This document shows, one piece after another, positions 41,566 through 49,898 of a stretch of DNA of 64,000 bases (positions within the stretch are counted from its first letter, which is position 1; the number at the start of each line of letters is the position of its first letter). This DNA comes from Lewinellaceae bacterium (lineage in GTDB: Bacteria; Bacteroidota; Bacteroidia; Chitinophagales; Saprospiraceae), in NCBI GenBank assembly GCA_020636135.1, contig JACJYK010000001.1, forward strand, positions 1,536,501-1,600,500, read 5' to 3'. The notes beneath the pieces were generated by a model that worked only from the letters and a program-made list of their open reading frames with translations, had not been told where the DNA came from and made no database searches. The translations under genes were made by a program, and so were the position numbers.

Positions 41566-41653
41566 CGGAGGAGGAGGGATTCGAACCCCCGGTAGACTTT
41601 CGCCTACGCCGGTTTTCAAGACCGGTGCAATCAACCAGCTCTGCCACTCCTCC
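41566..41653 (-). tRNA. tRNA-Ser (anticodon TGA)
   Basis: The 88-base gene folds with acceptor GGAGGAG/CTCCTCC, discriminator G73 (Ser identity), anticodon stem CCGGT/ACCGG with loop CTTGAAA (anticodon TGA at 41618-41616), a long class II variable arm and T arm GGGGG-TTCGAAT-CCCTC. CCA is not encoded. Its 3' end directly touches the palindromic element at 41429-41565. A promoter with both -33 and -7 elements lies upstream. Confidence 0.95.
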
Positions 41654-41673
41654 GAGCTCGTCTTTGAGGATTG

Positions 41674-41704
41674 CAAAAGTACCAGTAAAAATTCACCTAT
41701 CCAA
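41674..41704 (-). promoter_or_regulatory. Promoter of tRNA-Ser
   Basis: On the minus strand TTG (41704-41702), a 20-base spacer and TACTTTTG (41681-41674) match both elements of the Bacteroidota consensus (TTG-N19-21-TAnnTTTG). The -33 element begins 3 bases after the stop of the HAD gene upstream. Confidence 0.75.
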
Positions 41705-41707
41705 TAC

Positions 41708-42469
41708 CTAATCCAGTGGAACTTCAAGAAGGGATTCAACAATCATATCCGGAACAAATGCATAGTTTCCCAATAGTTCCCTTTTTGATACACCGGTAAG
41801 GGTAAGTATGGTGCGGTAACCTACCTGTAAACCACCCAGTATATCCGTATCCATGGTATCTCCAATCATGGTGGTGTCGGCTGTTGCCAACCCAATTTTT
41901 TTTCGGGCTACCCGCATCATCACCGGGCTGGGCTTACCTACAGAAAATGCTTTATGGCCTGAAGCTTCTTCGATCATCGCAACGACCGCTTTGATGCCCA
42001 GATTGGTCCAGCCTTTTTTCATCGGTGATGGGTCCAGATTAGTGGCTACCAGTTTGGCGCCGTCAAGGATCATATCCACGGCCTGGTTGACCATTTCCAG
42101 GGTAAAATTGCGTCCTTCACCTACCACTACAAAGTCCGGATTCTGAGTCACCAGTGAATAGCCATTCTCATGGAGGCTGGTAAGCAGCCCCCCTTCACCC
42201 AGCACATAGGCTGTGCCATGTGGCTTCATCCGGGACAAGAACCATCCGGTAGCCATGGCACTGGTAAAACAGTGTTCTTCCTGCACATTGATGTCCATGC
42301 CGGCGAGCTTATTCACCATGTCACGCGGGCTTCTCTGACTGTTGTTGGTCAGGAACAGGAAAGGAATTCCCCGCTCCAATAACTTATTTATAAATTCTTT
42401 GGCGCCGGGAATGGGTTGATTACCATTGTAGATGACGCCATCCATATCGATGAGAAAACCTTGAGGCAT
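41708..42469 (-). CDS. HAD-superfamily IIA phosphatase (NagD-like)
   Basis: The 253-residue protein has the HAD nucleophile motif IDMDGVIYNG (Asp8, Asp10), motif II LTNNSQRS, the conserved GKPSP Lys and motif IV IGDTMDTDI. A C2-type cap separates motifs II and III. The group includes NagD, phosphoglycolate and p-nitrophenyl phosphatases, with UMP or sugar phosphates as common substrates. The gene follows DgoK after 86 bases on the same strand and may be co-transcribed, but the link is not proven. The tRNA-Ser promoter lies just after its stop. Confidence 0.88.
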   Translation of the reverse strand: MPQGFLIDMDGVIYNGNQPIPGAKEFINKLLERGIPFLFLTNNSQRSPRDMVNKLAGMDINVQEEHCFTSAMATGWFLSRMKPHGTAYVLGEGGLLTSLHENGYSLVTQNPDFVVVGEGRNFTLEMVNQAVDMILDGAKLVATNLDPSPMKKGWTNLGIKAVVAMIEEASGHKAFSVGKPSPVMMRVARKKIGLATADTTMIGDTMDTDILGGLQVGYRTILTLTGVSKRELLGNYAFVPDMIVESLLEVPLD

Positions 42470-42555
42470 TGGATTGAAATGTTGGTCTTTAAATTCAAAT
42501 TTGAGTGAGAAGGTTTACAAAATTACCGCAAATGTAACTGGTGTCCAACTCTCAA

Positions 42556-43560
42556 CTACGAGCGATGTTCAGAATAGCCTGAAGTAATCTGTTGCCAGGC
42601 GTGGACTTGGCCTTTAATGGTGAATTGGCTAAGTTGTGCCTGATCCCAGGTTTGATAACAATCCAAACCCAATAATTCCATGGCTTGCTGGTATCGATGA
42701 ACCAGCTGATCACTGGCAGCCAGATGAATGGTATCGCTGGCCACTTCCAGTTGCCGTAGTTCATGGCCAATCAACAGCCCGCTCAAATAGTCTGGTACCA
42801 AAGCAACTGATAAGTGGTCCTGTAAAGTCAATGCCCTGATTTTGAAAAGCTCATGCAATAACGCCTGGCTCTCGCTGGCTTCCACACCAAGGCGAAAAGC
42901 CTGATCAGGGTTTTCATTTTCGTTTGTTTTCCCCGGAACATTTAAAATGCTGTGTTCCAGGAGTACTTGAAATAACTCTCCAGTCAGATAAGTCTTAAAA
43001 GCAAGGATCCTTCCATTTTCAATAAAAATATGTTTGGAATGTGTGCCGGGTAGCAACAAAGTTAGCTTGCCTGACATTCCTGCACTCAAATACCATCCGA
43101 GAGCCTGCACTTCCTCACCCCGCATGACATCATCTGCTACGGATAACCCGGATAGAATCAGGACCCGGTTGGAAAACCCGGTCATCGGGTCCAGCCAGGC
43201 ATGCATCAATTGGCCTGAGGTCAGTGAGAAAGGAATGGAGCTGTAGGGGATAAGTTTGATACCTATTGATGAGCTTGCCATGCCCGATAGGATGATATCA
43301 GTTCCGCTTAAGTCAGTCCCAGCCTCCTGGGATAATGCATCGACGCCCTCCTGCAATTGCGTACGGAAAAGTTGTGTTCGCAAATGCTCCTGATTATTCC
43401 TGATGATCTCGTGATGGATATTCAGGATGCCACGAGCATATCGAATGGAAGCCTGTATGGTACCGGTTGCTGCATTGACCAGGAATAAACGCAGATTTGT
43501 TGTACCCCAATCAGCACAGATCAACGGGGAATCGGTGATGCATTTATTTACCTTTTTCAT
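42556..43560 (-). CDS. dgoK: 2-dehydro-3-deoxygalactonokinase
   Basis: The 334-residue protein has the DgoK phosphate-binding start ICADWGTTNLRLFL, the GMASSSIG segment and a LLPGTHSKHI region typical of the family. It phosphorylates 2-keto-3-deoxygalactonate (KDGal) with ATP, giving the substrate for the aldolase encoded upstream. Their genes overlap by 17 bases (43544-43560), so production is coupled. No galactonate dehydratase is visible in the window, so the source of KDGal is not shown. The sugar stereochemistry is inferred from the family. Confidence 0.87.
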   Translation of the reverse strand: MKKVNKCITDSPLICADWGTTNLRLFLVNAATGTIQASIRYARGILNIHHEIIRNNQEHLRTQLFRTQLQEGVDALSQEAGTDLSGTDIILSGMASSSIGIKLIPYSSIPFSLTSGQLMHAWLDPMTGFSNRVLILSGLSVADDVMRGEEVQALGWYLSAGMSGKLTLLLPGTHSKHIFIENGRILAFKTYLTGELFQVLLEHSILNVPGKTNENENPDQAFRLGVEASESQALLHELFKIRALTLQDHLSVALVPDYLSGLLIGHELRQLEVASDTIHLAASDQLVHRYQQAMELLGLDCYQTWDQAQLSQFTIKGQVHAWQQITSGYSEHRS

Positions 43561-44209
43561 TCCATTCCATGATCTTTCGTTTGAGTTGTGAAAAGTGCAA
43601 CTCTAATCTGGTCCAGTCCGAAGTGAGAACGAATTTCCTGGGAAACAATTGACTACCCATACCAACCGCAAATACACCTGCATCGAGAAAGTCGCTTATG
43701 TTGTCTTCCGACACGCCACCTGTCGGGATAAGTGGAATCCCTGTCAAAGGTGCCTGGATGGATTTCAGATAAGCCAAACCTCCAAATTCAGCTGGAAATA
43801 ACTTAACTGCGGTGGCTCCCAGATTCCAGGCCTGGTACACTTCAGTAGGCGTAAAAGCTCCGGGAAAAACAGGTATCTGCTGACGTACACAACTTGCGAT
43901 GACCTCCGGCTGAACAATTGGGGTGACAACAAACCGGGCTCCTGCATCCAGAGATTGATCCAGGTCATTGATGGTAAGAATGGTGCCTGCGCCCAGGAGC
44001 AGATCATCCCCATAGGTGTCTGCCAGCATTTGGATGGTATTACCGGCATCCGGACTGTTCCAGGTAACTTCAAGGCATGTGAACCCAGCGGATAGGTATC
44101 GATCGACCAGCCCCTTTATCTGTCCTGCATGGTATCCGCGCAGTATGCCGATGACCGGTGTACTGCGAAACGAATCTTTCTGAAAATCTTCTGCCGGCAT
44201 CTGATTCAA
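43544..44209 (-). CDS. KDPG/KDPGal aldolase family protein
   Basis: The 221-residue class I aldolase has the FTCLEVTWNS Glu, the GAGTILT strand and the Schiff-base Lys in TAVKLFPAEF, followed by IPTGGVSEDN. It splits a 2-keto-3-deoxy-6-phospho-sugar acid to pyruvate and glyceraldehyde-3-phosphate. Next to DgoK it probably acts on KDPGal (DgoA-like), but Eda-type enzymes with KDPG are an alternative. The stop lies within the DgoK start region. It is 43 bases downstream of the LeuA-like gene on the same strand. Confidence 0.85.
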   Translation of the reverse strand: MNQMPAEDFQKDSFRSTPVIGILRGYHAGQIKGLVDRYLSAGFTCLEVTWNSPDAGNTIQMLADTYGDDLLLGAGTILTINDLDQSLDAGARFVVTPIVQPEVIASCVRQQIPVFPGAFTPTEVYQAWNLGATAVKLFPAEFGGLAYLKSIQAPLTGIPLIPTGGVSEDNISDFLDAGVFAVGMGSQLFPRKFVLTSDWTRLELHFSQLKRKIMEWNEKGK

Positions 44210-44252
44210 ATAAAATGACTTTAAAGAGCGATCCTCCTGGAAGCAAAACTCA

Positions 44253-45776
44253 TCAATATTCCAGCAAATTGAGCATTTTAGTGGTTGCCTTTATCGCTGC
44301 AATAGCCTGGTCGGAATCCAGACCTATCGTAGTAAATCGTTTTTCTTTCAACTCCCAGGTGATAGCGGTGTGGCATAAAGCATCCGTTTTACCTCCGGGA
44401 GGGATGGTGACTGTATAATCAACCAGTTTCGCGATGGGCTTGCCCAACCGGTCATAGATGGTATACAGCGCCCGCATAAAGGCATCATACTGGCCATCGC
44501 CCGATGCCGATTGTTCAAATTCCTTATCCTCCACACGCAGCCGCAAGGTGGCAACCGAATTGAGTCCCGCGGCAACCGAGAGGCTGTAATTGATGATACG
44601 GACTTTTTCTTCGCGCTGTTTGGTATCCAGTACATCGGCGATGATGTAGGGCAGATCCTCTTTGGTAACGGTCTCCTTCCGGTCGCCCAGTTCGTTGATG
44701 CGCTGGGTGACAATGCGGAGGCTTTCTGAATCGAGCTCGATGCCAAGCTCATCCAGGTTTTGTTTCAGTGATGCCTTGCCCGCCAGTTTTCCTAAAGCAT
44801 ATTGACGTTTACGGTTAAATCGTTCGGGTGATAGCTTATTGTGATAAAGGTTGTGCTTTTGATCACCGTCGGCATGGATACCACTGGTTTGGGTGAATAC
44901 CGACTCGCCGATGACTGGCTTATTCTGGGGTATCCGGATGCCAGAGTACGATTCCACAATCTTGCATACGGCATATAAATTCTCCTCCCGAATGTTGGTG
45001 TTTAATTGCAAATGGTCTTTGATGACAGCCACGGCGCTGGAAAGGGGCGTGTTTCCGGCTCTTTCACCCAATCCATTCAGCGTAGTATGGATACACCGGA
45101 TACCCGCCCGGATCGCCTCGTAAATATTAGCTACCGAAAGATCATAATCGTTATGGCCATGGAAATCAAAAGCAACCGACGGAAACCAGTCGATCATCTG
45201 TTTGCAAAAGGTATGGGTATTCTGGTGATTCAGGATGCCCAGCGTATCTGGCAGCATAAAACGGCTGACACCATGATCTTTAAGCTGGTCTACCATAAAA
45301 TAGACGTAATCGGGATCATCCTGGATACCATTGGACCAGTCTTCCAGATAGATGTTCACCCGGAGACCTGCTTTCTGAGCTCGCTCAAGCACCTGGCAAA
45401 TATCGCCGGAATGTTCCTGTCTGGTCTTCTTCAATTGGTAAGTGCAATGTTTTGCAGATCCTTTGCACAGCAGATTCAACACGGTCCCACCGGAATCCCG
45501 TATCCAGTTGATCGAGCGGTCACCATCTACAAACCCCAGGATTTCGATGCGGTCCAGCATATTTTTCTTCTCCGCCCACTGGGTGATCTTTCTGGCTCCT
45601 TCCAGCTCACCGACCGAGACCAATGCTGATGCAATTTCTATTCGGTCTACGGCAAGATCTTCCAGGAGCAATTTTGCAATACTCAGTTTCTCCTGGTCGG
45701 TAAATGAGACACCAGAGGTCTGCTCTCCGTCACGGAGCGTTGTGTCCAGGAAAAGAATGGTTTCTTCCGATTTCAT
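44253..45776 (-). CDS. 2-isopropylmalate / (R)-citramalate synthase family enzyme
   Basis: The 507-residue protein condenses acetyl-CoA with a 2-keto acid. The DRE-TIM barrel starts with LFLDTTLRDGEQTSGVSF, and metal ligands appear in FDFHGHNDYDLSVAN. GLGERAGNTPL and SGIHADG motifs follow. The C-terminal 130 residues form a LeuA-type allosteric regulatory domain (SASGDGQYDAFMRAL). The HGHNDYDL variant, in place of HCHNDLGL, suits citramalate or LeuA2-type enzymes, so isoleucine as well as leucine biosynthesis is possible. No other leu/ilv gene is near. The keto-acid substrate is the main doubt. Confidence 0.82.
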   Translation of the reverse strand: MKSEETILFLDTTLRDGEQTSGVSFTDQEKLSIAKLLLEDLAVDRIEIASALVSVGELEGARKITQWAEKKNMLDRIEILGFVDGDRSINWIRDSGGTVLNLLCKGSAKHCTYQLKKTRQEHSGDICQVLERAQKAGLRVNIYLEDWSNGIQDDPDYVYFMVDQLKDHGVSRFMLPDTLGILNHQNTHTFCKQMIDWFPSVAFDFHGHNDYDLSVANIYEAIRAGIRCIHTTLNGLGERAGNTPLSSAVAVIKDHLQLNTNIREENLYAVCKIVESYSGIRIPQNKPVIGESVFTQTSGIHADGDQKHNLYHNKLSPERFNRKRQYALGKLAGKASLKQNLDELGIELDSESLRIVTQRINELGDRKETVTKEDLPYIIADVLDTKQREEKVRIINYSLSVAAGLNSVATLRLRVEDKEFEQSASGDGQYDAFMRALYTIYDRLGKPIAKLVDYTVTIPPGGKTDALCHTAITWELKEKRFTTIGLDSDQAIAAIKATTKMLNLLEY

Positions 45777-45848
45777 AACTTAAAAATAAGGATTATCTCT
45801 AAGGACGGAGCTGGCAATCGGTCCGGTTGATTTTCAGGGTTAGCATCA

Positions 45849-46748
45849 CTATGGCATGTAATGCATCCATTGTAACCATGCTTCCAGCGCTGGCAGCCAA
45901 CTTACACCTGCTGCATTCATACCGAATCCATGGCCGCCAAAGGGTATGGTAAATAAACTCGCCGGGACGTGGTGTTCAAGTAATTTTTGGTAATAGTTGA
46001 TGCTGTTGCGGATGGGTACGGCGGGGTCATCTGCCGCGTGTACCAGGAATGCCGGTGGTGTTTCGTCGTTGACGTTGACGACCGGGTCATGTGCTTCGGC
46101 TTCTTGTTCTGAAGGGTCGTTGCCGAGGATTCGATCCCGGGAACCAGAGTGTGCATTCGGCCCGGACATCTGGATGACCGGATAGATCAGGATGGTAAAG
46201 TTAGGCCGGGTCGATGAAATTGGTTGGGTGGAGGTCCAGGCTGCCAGATGTCCTCCGGCTGAGAATCCCATGATTCCAACCTTATCCGGGTTGATATGCC
46301 ATATCGGGGCATTAGACCGTACCAGTTCCAGGGCCCGTTGGGCATCCAGTAAGGGCACCTCCCGGGAAGACACTATTTGTGGTTCGGGCAGGCGGTATTT
46401 CAGTACAAAGGCCGCGATTCCTCTTTCCTGGAACCATTTGGCGAAATCGTGCCCTTCGTGACGGATAGCCAGGACCCAATAGCCGCCACCCGGACAGATG
46501 ATCACCGAGGCTCCGGTCGCTTTATCCGGTGAAGGCAGGTAAACGAAAAGTTCCGGCTCGGACACATTGGTCACCAGGTAATGCCCGTTTTCATTGATTG
46601 AACTGCTCTCATTCAATTCAATGGTTGGCAGGTTGAAAGGAATCTTGCCTTCGTAGAGAGGAATTGAATCAACAGACTGAGCCTCAATGGTTTCAAATTG
46701 AAATATCATCGCCAGAGATAAGATTATGAGTTGAAAGTTTGTTTTCAT
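45849..46748 (-). CDS. Secreted alpha/beta hydrolase (acetyl-esterase type)
   Basis: The 299-residue protein has a signal peptide (MKTNFQLIILSLAMIFQFE) and the alpha/beta-hydrolase fold. The oxyanion loop is ICPGGGYWVL, the nucleophile elbow is GFSAGGHL (Ser), the acid is HAADDPAVP (Asp) and the base is FGGHGFG (His). This is the pattern of BD-FAE/Axe-type carbohydrate esterases, which remove acetyl or feruloyl groups from polysaccharides. It is transcribed with the LeuA-like gene on the minus strand, but a 70-base gap leaves the operon open. Confidence 0.88.
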   Translation of the reverse strand: MKTNFQLIILSLAMIFQFETIEAQSVDSIPLYEGKIPFNLPTIELNESSSINENGHYLVTNVSEPELFVYLPSPDKATGASVIICPGGGYWVLAIRHEGHDFAKWFQERGIAAFVLKYRLPEPQIVSSREVPLLDAQRALELVRSNAPIWHINPDKVGIMGFSAGGHLAAWTSTQPISSTRPNFTILIYPVIQMSGPNAHSGSRDRILGNDPSEQEAEAHDPVVNVNDETPPAFLVHAADDPAVPIRNSINYYQKLLEHHVPASLFTIPFGGHGFGMNAAGVSWLPALEAWLQWMHYMP

Positions 46749-46786
46749 CGATTGACAGACTTTTTAGGTGTGTTGAAACGGTAGGA

Positions 46787-47896
46787 TTAACGATCGTGAA
46801 TGGGCCCCGGTCGGTCCTTCAGGAAAGTGCCCTGCCTGTCACGCATTACGGCGATGATCTCGCCCGCAATGGAGAGTGCAATTTCTTCCGGGGATTCTGC
46901 TCCAATATCCAATCCAACCGGAGCATGAAGATTGGCAAGGTGTTCCAGATGGACCGGTGGTTGGGATTTCTCCAGCTCATCCTGCATTTTCAACATTCTT
47001 TTTTTAGGGCCAAGCAAACCGAGGTAGGGGAACGGCTTGCCAATAAAATGTTTCAATAAGGTCAGATCGATTTTATAATCGTGTGACATCAGGATCACCG
47101 CAGAATAGTCATCCAGAGGCAATTGTTTGATGGTTTCGTAATCATGGATTTTATCTGCAAATTCATAGGCGTATTTACTTAATTTCCTCGCTTTGCCGGC
47201 TACATGGACTTCCCAGTTCAACTCATGCCCGATACTGACGAAGGCATTGACATCGTAATTATCACCAATGCAGACCAACTTGATTCGTGGCCGGACAAAC
47301 TCGAGGAGGAGATCATACTGATCCTGTGTCCCGGTCGTGATGGTCCGGACCAATGATTTGCGCGATTCCTTGCATTCATTAGTCCAGTATTCAAGGGTTG
47401 AAATGTCAAATCCAATGGAATCTGCAAAAGCGTCAGCATCATTTTCCATAGCCAGCTGACCCAGCGGATGCTTGTCACCCCGGGGTACGGAAATGATTTG
47501 GTATAAAACGGTAGGTGCACGCCGGTTACGGACCTGTTTCAATAATTCCACCGGATTGGATGCATCATTCATCCTTACCGGTGTAAACAGCACATCGATG
47601 CGTCCATTGCAACCCAATCCGATTCCAATCTGATGGGCGTCATCGTCTAGTGTATCGTAAATGACAACTGAACTTTCGTCACGGGCGATGGCGATCTGTG
47701 CTCTTTTAAGGGCATCGCCTTCCAGACAGCCACCGCTGATACCACCGGTCCAGAAACCACTGGTACTTACCAGTAAGCGGGCACCTATGCGACGGTAGGC
47801 AGATTCCTCCACACGTACGACGGTGGCTAAAGCCACCTGCTCTTTGGCCCAGTCAATAGCATCGTAGGCTTGAATGATTTTGTTGATCTCTTTCAA
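46787..47896 (-). CDS. XdhC-family molybdenum cofactor insertion protein
   Basis: The 369-residue protein has the XdhC N-terminal signature ISGGCLEGDA and GLGCNGRIDVLF, then a Rossmann-like XdhC C-terminal domain (LVCIGDNYDVNAF; LGLLGPKKRM). XdhC binds sulfurated molybdenum cofactor and inserts it into xanthine-dehydrogenase-type enzymes. The moeA gene is encoded divergently 140 bases away, matching a cofactor-related theme. No molybdo-enzyme subunits are present in the window, so the target enzyme is elsewhere. Confidence 0.87.
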   Translation of the reverse strand: MKEINKIIQAYDAIDWAKEQVALATVVRVEESAYRRIGARLLVSTSGFWTGGISGGCLEGDALKRAQIAIARDESSVVIYDTLDDDAHQIGIGLGCNGRIDVLFTPVRMNDASNPVELLKQVRNRRAPTVLYQIISVPRGDKHPLGQLAMENDADAFADSIGFDISTLEYWTNECKESRKSLVRTITTGTQDQYDLLLEFVRPRIKLVCIGDNYDVNAFVSIGHELNWEVHVAGKARKLSKYAYEFADKIHDYETIKQLPLDDYSAVILMSHDYKIDLTLLKHFIGKPFPYLGLLGPKKRMLKMQDELEKSQPPVHLEHLANLHAPVGLDIGAESPEEIALSIAGEIIAVMRDRQGTFLKDRPGPIHDR

Positions 47897-47988
47897 CGAA
47901 ACAGGATTATTGCAATTTTTGTCGAGGAGGTGATGCGGAAAGGTAAAATGAACGGGTTAAAAATACATCCTTCAGGTTAATATCGGTT

Positions 47989-47996
47989 TACCTTTG
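47989..47996 (+). promoter_or_regulatory. -7 box for moeA
   Basis: TACCTTTG matches TAnnTTTG exactly, 44 bases before the moeA ATG at 48041. No convincing TTG element lies at the right spacing. Confidence 0.5.
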
Positions 47997-48040
47997 GACA
48001 TTTATTTCGTTACTCCGTGTAAAAGCTAAACCATAAAATC

Positions 48041-49249
48041 ATGATTTCCGTCGAAGATGCAATAGCGATACTCGATCAGCATATCCGTGATTTTGGAATT
48101 GTGACCGTCGACCTGGATGAGGCCTGGAACCGTGTGCTCCGGGAGGACATTTATGCTGATCGCCCGATGCCGCCTTACGACCGGGTTACGATGGATGGTA
48201 TTGCGATTCTGCATAAGCAATACGCTATGGGACAAATTACATTCCCGATTGAGTCTGTCGCAGCTGCCGGCGCTGTCCGGCAGCGACTCGATGATGGTAT
48301 GCATTGCATAGAAGTTATGACCGGTGCCATCTTACCTTTGGGTACGGATACGGTGGTCCGTTATGAAGATCTGGAGATTCGGGATGGATCAGCTCATATC
48401 ATGCATCCGGTCAAGGAAGGCCAGAATATCCATTATCAGGGTGAGGACCGGAAGTCTGGTGAACTTTTAATACCGTCAGGAACGGTATTTTCTCCGGCTG
48501 AAATAGGCGTTGCCGCTTCTGCTGGTAAAGCCCGGGTACAAGTATCCCAGCTGCCGCGTATTCTGCTGATATCTACTGGAAATGAACTGGTAGATATTCA
48601 CCAAGAACCACAACCGCATCAGATACGAAAGTCTAATGTGTATCGCATCGCATCAACCCTGAAATCGTTGCGTTTAGAGCCGGAAATCATCCATCTTGAC
48701 GATGATCTGGAAGAAATTATAAAGGTGCTTAAACCGGCAATTACGGAATACGATATTCTATTGTTAAGCGGTGGCGTGTCCAAGGGTAAATTTGACTTTT
48801 TACCCGAAGCACTGGAATCACTTGGTGTGGTAAAACATTTTCACCGTATCACCCAGCGCCCCGGTAAACCTTTCTGGTTCGGAAGCCATCCCACCGGCTC
48901 CACGGTGTTTGCATTCCCGGGTAACCCGATTTCCTCGTTCCTGTGCACGCAGGCTTATTTTATGCCCTGGATGAAAAAGTCTATGGGTTTTCCCGAATAT
49001 ACGCAACCAAAGGCGATCCTTGCCGAGGATGTAGTGTTTAAGCCGGATCTGACCTATTATCTGGAAGTAACGGTATTATTTGGGGATGACGGCCGATTAA
49101 TGGCCATTCCCAGAAATGGTCACGGGTCCGGTGATCTTGCCAATCTGCTGAGAGCCGATGCATTTGTCAAATTGCCCCGTGGCCAGGACCTATTTGAGGC
49201 GGGAGCTGTATATCCATTGATTCCTTTCCGCAATTTCATTGGATGTTGA
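48041..49249 (+). CDS. moeA: Molybdopterin molybdenumtransferase
   Basis: The 402-residue enzyme inserts molybdate into adenylylated molybdopterin. Characteristic segments are RPMPPYDRVTMDGIAI near the start (the usual PPFDNSAMDGYA site in variant form), MTGAILPLGTDTVV, IRKSNVYRI (usually DSN), LLLSGGVSKGKFDF and FAFPGNPISSFLC. The DRVTMDG and IRKSN variants are seen in other Bacteroidota, so activity is likely. It pairs with the divergent xdhC gene. Its stop overlaps the convergent hypothetical gene by 14 bases. Confidence 0.92.
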   Translation: MISVEDAIAILDQHIRDFGIVTVDLDEAWNRVLREDIYADRPMPPYDRVTMDGIAILHKQYAMGQITFPIESVAAAGAVRQRLDDGMHCIEVMTGAILPLGTDTVVRYEDLEIRDGSAHIMHPVKEGQNIHYQGEDRKSGELLIPSGTVFSPAEIGVAASAGKARVQVSQLPRILLISTGNELVDIHQEPQPHQIRKSNVYRIASTLKSLRLEPEIIHLDDDLEEIIKVLKPAITEYDILLLSGGVSKGKFDFLPEALESLGVVKHFHRITQRPGKPFWFGSHPTGSTVFAFPGNPISSFLCTQAYFMPWMKKSMGFPEYTQPKAILAEDVVFKPDLTYYLEVTVLFGDDGRLMAIPRNGHGSGDLANLLRADAFVKLPRGQDLFEAGAVYPLIPFRNFIGC

Positions 49250-49871
49250 AAATCAGTAATAAGGTGAAATAGGGGTATTTGGTGGTTTGGATGAACCCTG
49301 TCGAAGGCCGGTAGTGCCGGATAAGAAAAGTCGATTCGGAGAGATACCTGGAAGGATTATTGATCCGCCATCTGCTTTCGGTAAGAATTTGGAAATAGTT
49401 GTAGTGCAATTCTACAGGGATCTTTCGAGTCTTATTGGAATAACCCTGGATGAAACTGCATTGATCCATCAGTGTTTGGAAAAACCGTTTGGTTTGTTTT
49501 ATTTCTACACCCAGCTGAGATATAGAATCACCGCTGGTCGCCAGATAAATGGCCAGAACATCTTGCGAACGCAATCTCAGCTTGGGAAAATAGCTGCTGT
49601 CGACCTGGAATTTGAAATTCGTCACGCCATAGCGATCATCGATCTCCGGATGCTCAGGAAGAGTATCGATCCATTTGGCGATGCTGGTTATCGTTTTTTT
49701 CTTGAAGGCATGACGGATGATTTTATAGTGCAAGATATCCCGGACCTGTCCTTGTGAAGTCATTGGTCCCCCTAAAATTATACAAGCCACAATGCCAAAA
49801 GCCAGAAGCCTGCCTCTGTAAAGTGTATTGAAAAAACCCCCGGAACTCAAGATGTAGTCGTCATAAAACAT
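49236..49871 (-). CDS. Hypothetical secreted protein
   Basis: The 211-residue product has an N-terminal leader-like segment (RGRLLAFGIVACIILGGPM) and a mature part rich in aromatic and basic residues (LHYKIIRHAFKKKTITSI, FKFQVDSSYFPKLRL). No family is recognised. It overlaps the end of moeA by 14 bases on the opposite strand. A plus-strand frame (49287-49757) overlaps it completely but has no signal or domain, so this strand is preferred. Confidence 0.5.
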   Translation of the reverse strand: MFYDDYILSSGGFFNTLYRGRLLAFGIVACIILGGPMTSQGQVRDILHYKIIRHAFKKKTITSIAKWIDTLPEHPEIDDRYGVTNFKFQVDSSYFPKLRLRSQDVLAIYLATSGDSISQLGVEIKQTKRFFQTLMDQCSFIQGYSNKTRKIPVELHYNYFQILTESRWRINNPSRYLSESTFLIRHYRPSTGFIQTTKYPYFTLLLIFNIQ

Positions 49872-49898
49872 TGACTAAACAAGGTAAGCAATGAACCA

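Noticed and set aside
41402..41742. Frames of 81-104 codons over the tRNA-Ser and its palindrome
   Set aside because: They are translations of tRNA and repeat sequence without any protein feature.
45006..45629. 207-codon plus-strand frame opposite the LeuA-like gene
   Set aside because: It is antisense to a gene with LRDGEQ and HGHND motifs and has no recognisable domain.
49287..49757. 156-codon plus-strand frame opposite the hypothetical secreted gene
   Set aside because: The minus-strand frame has a leader-like segment and a longer open frame; this one has neither.
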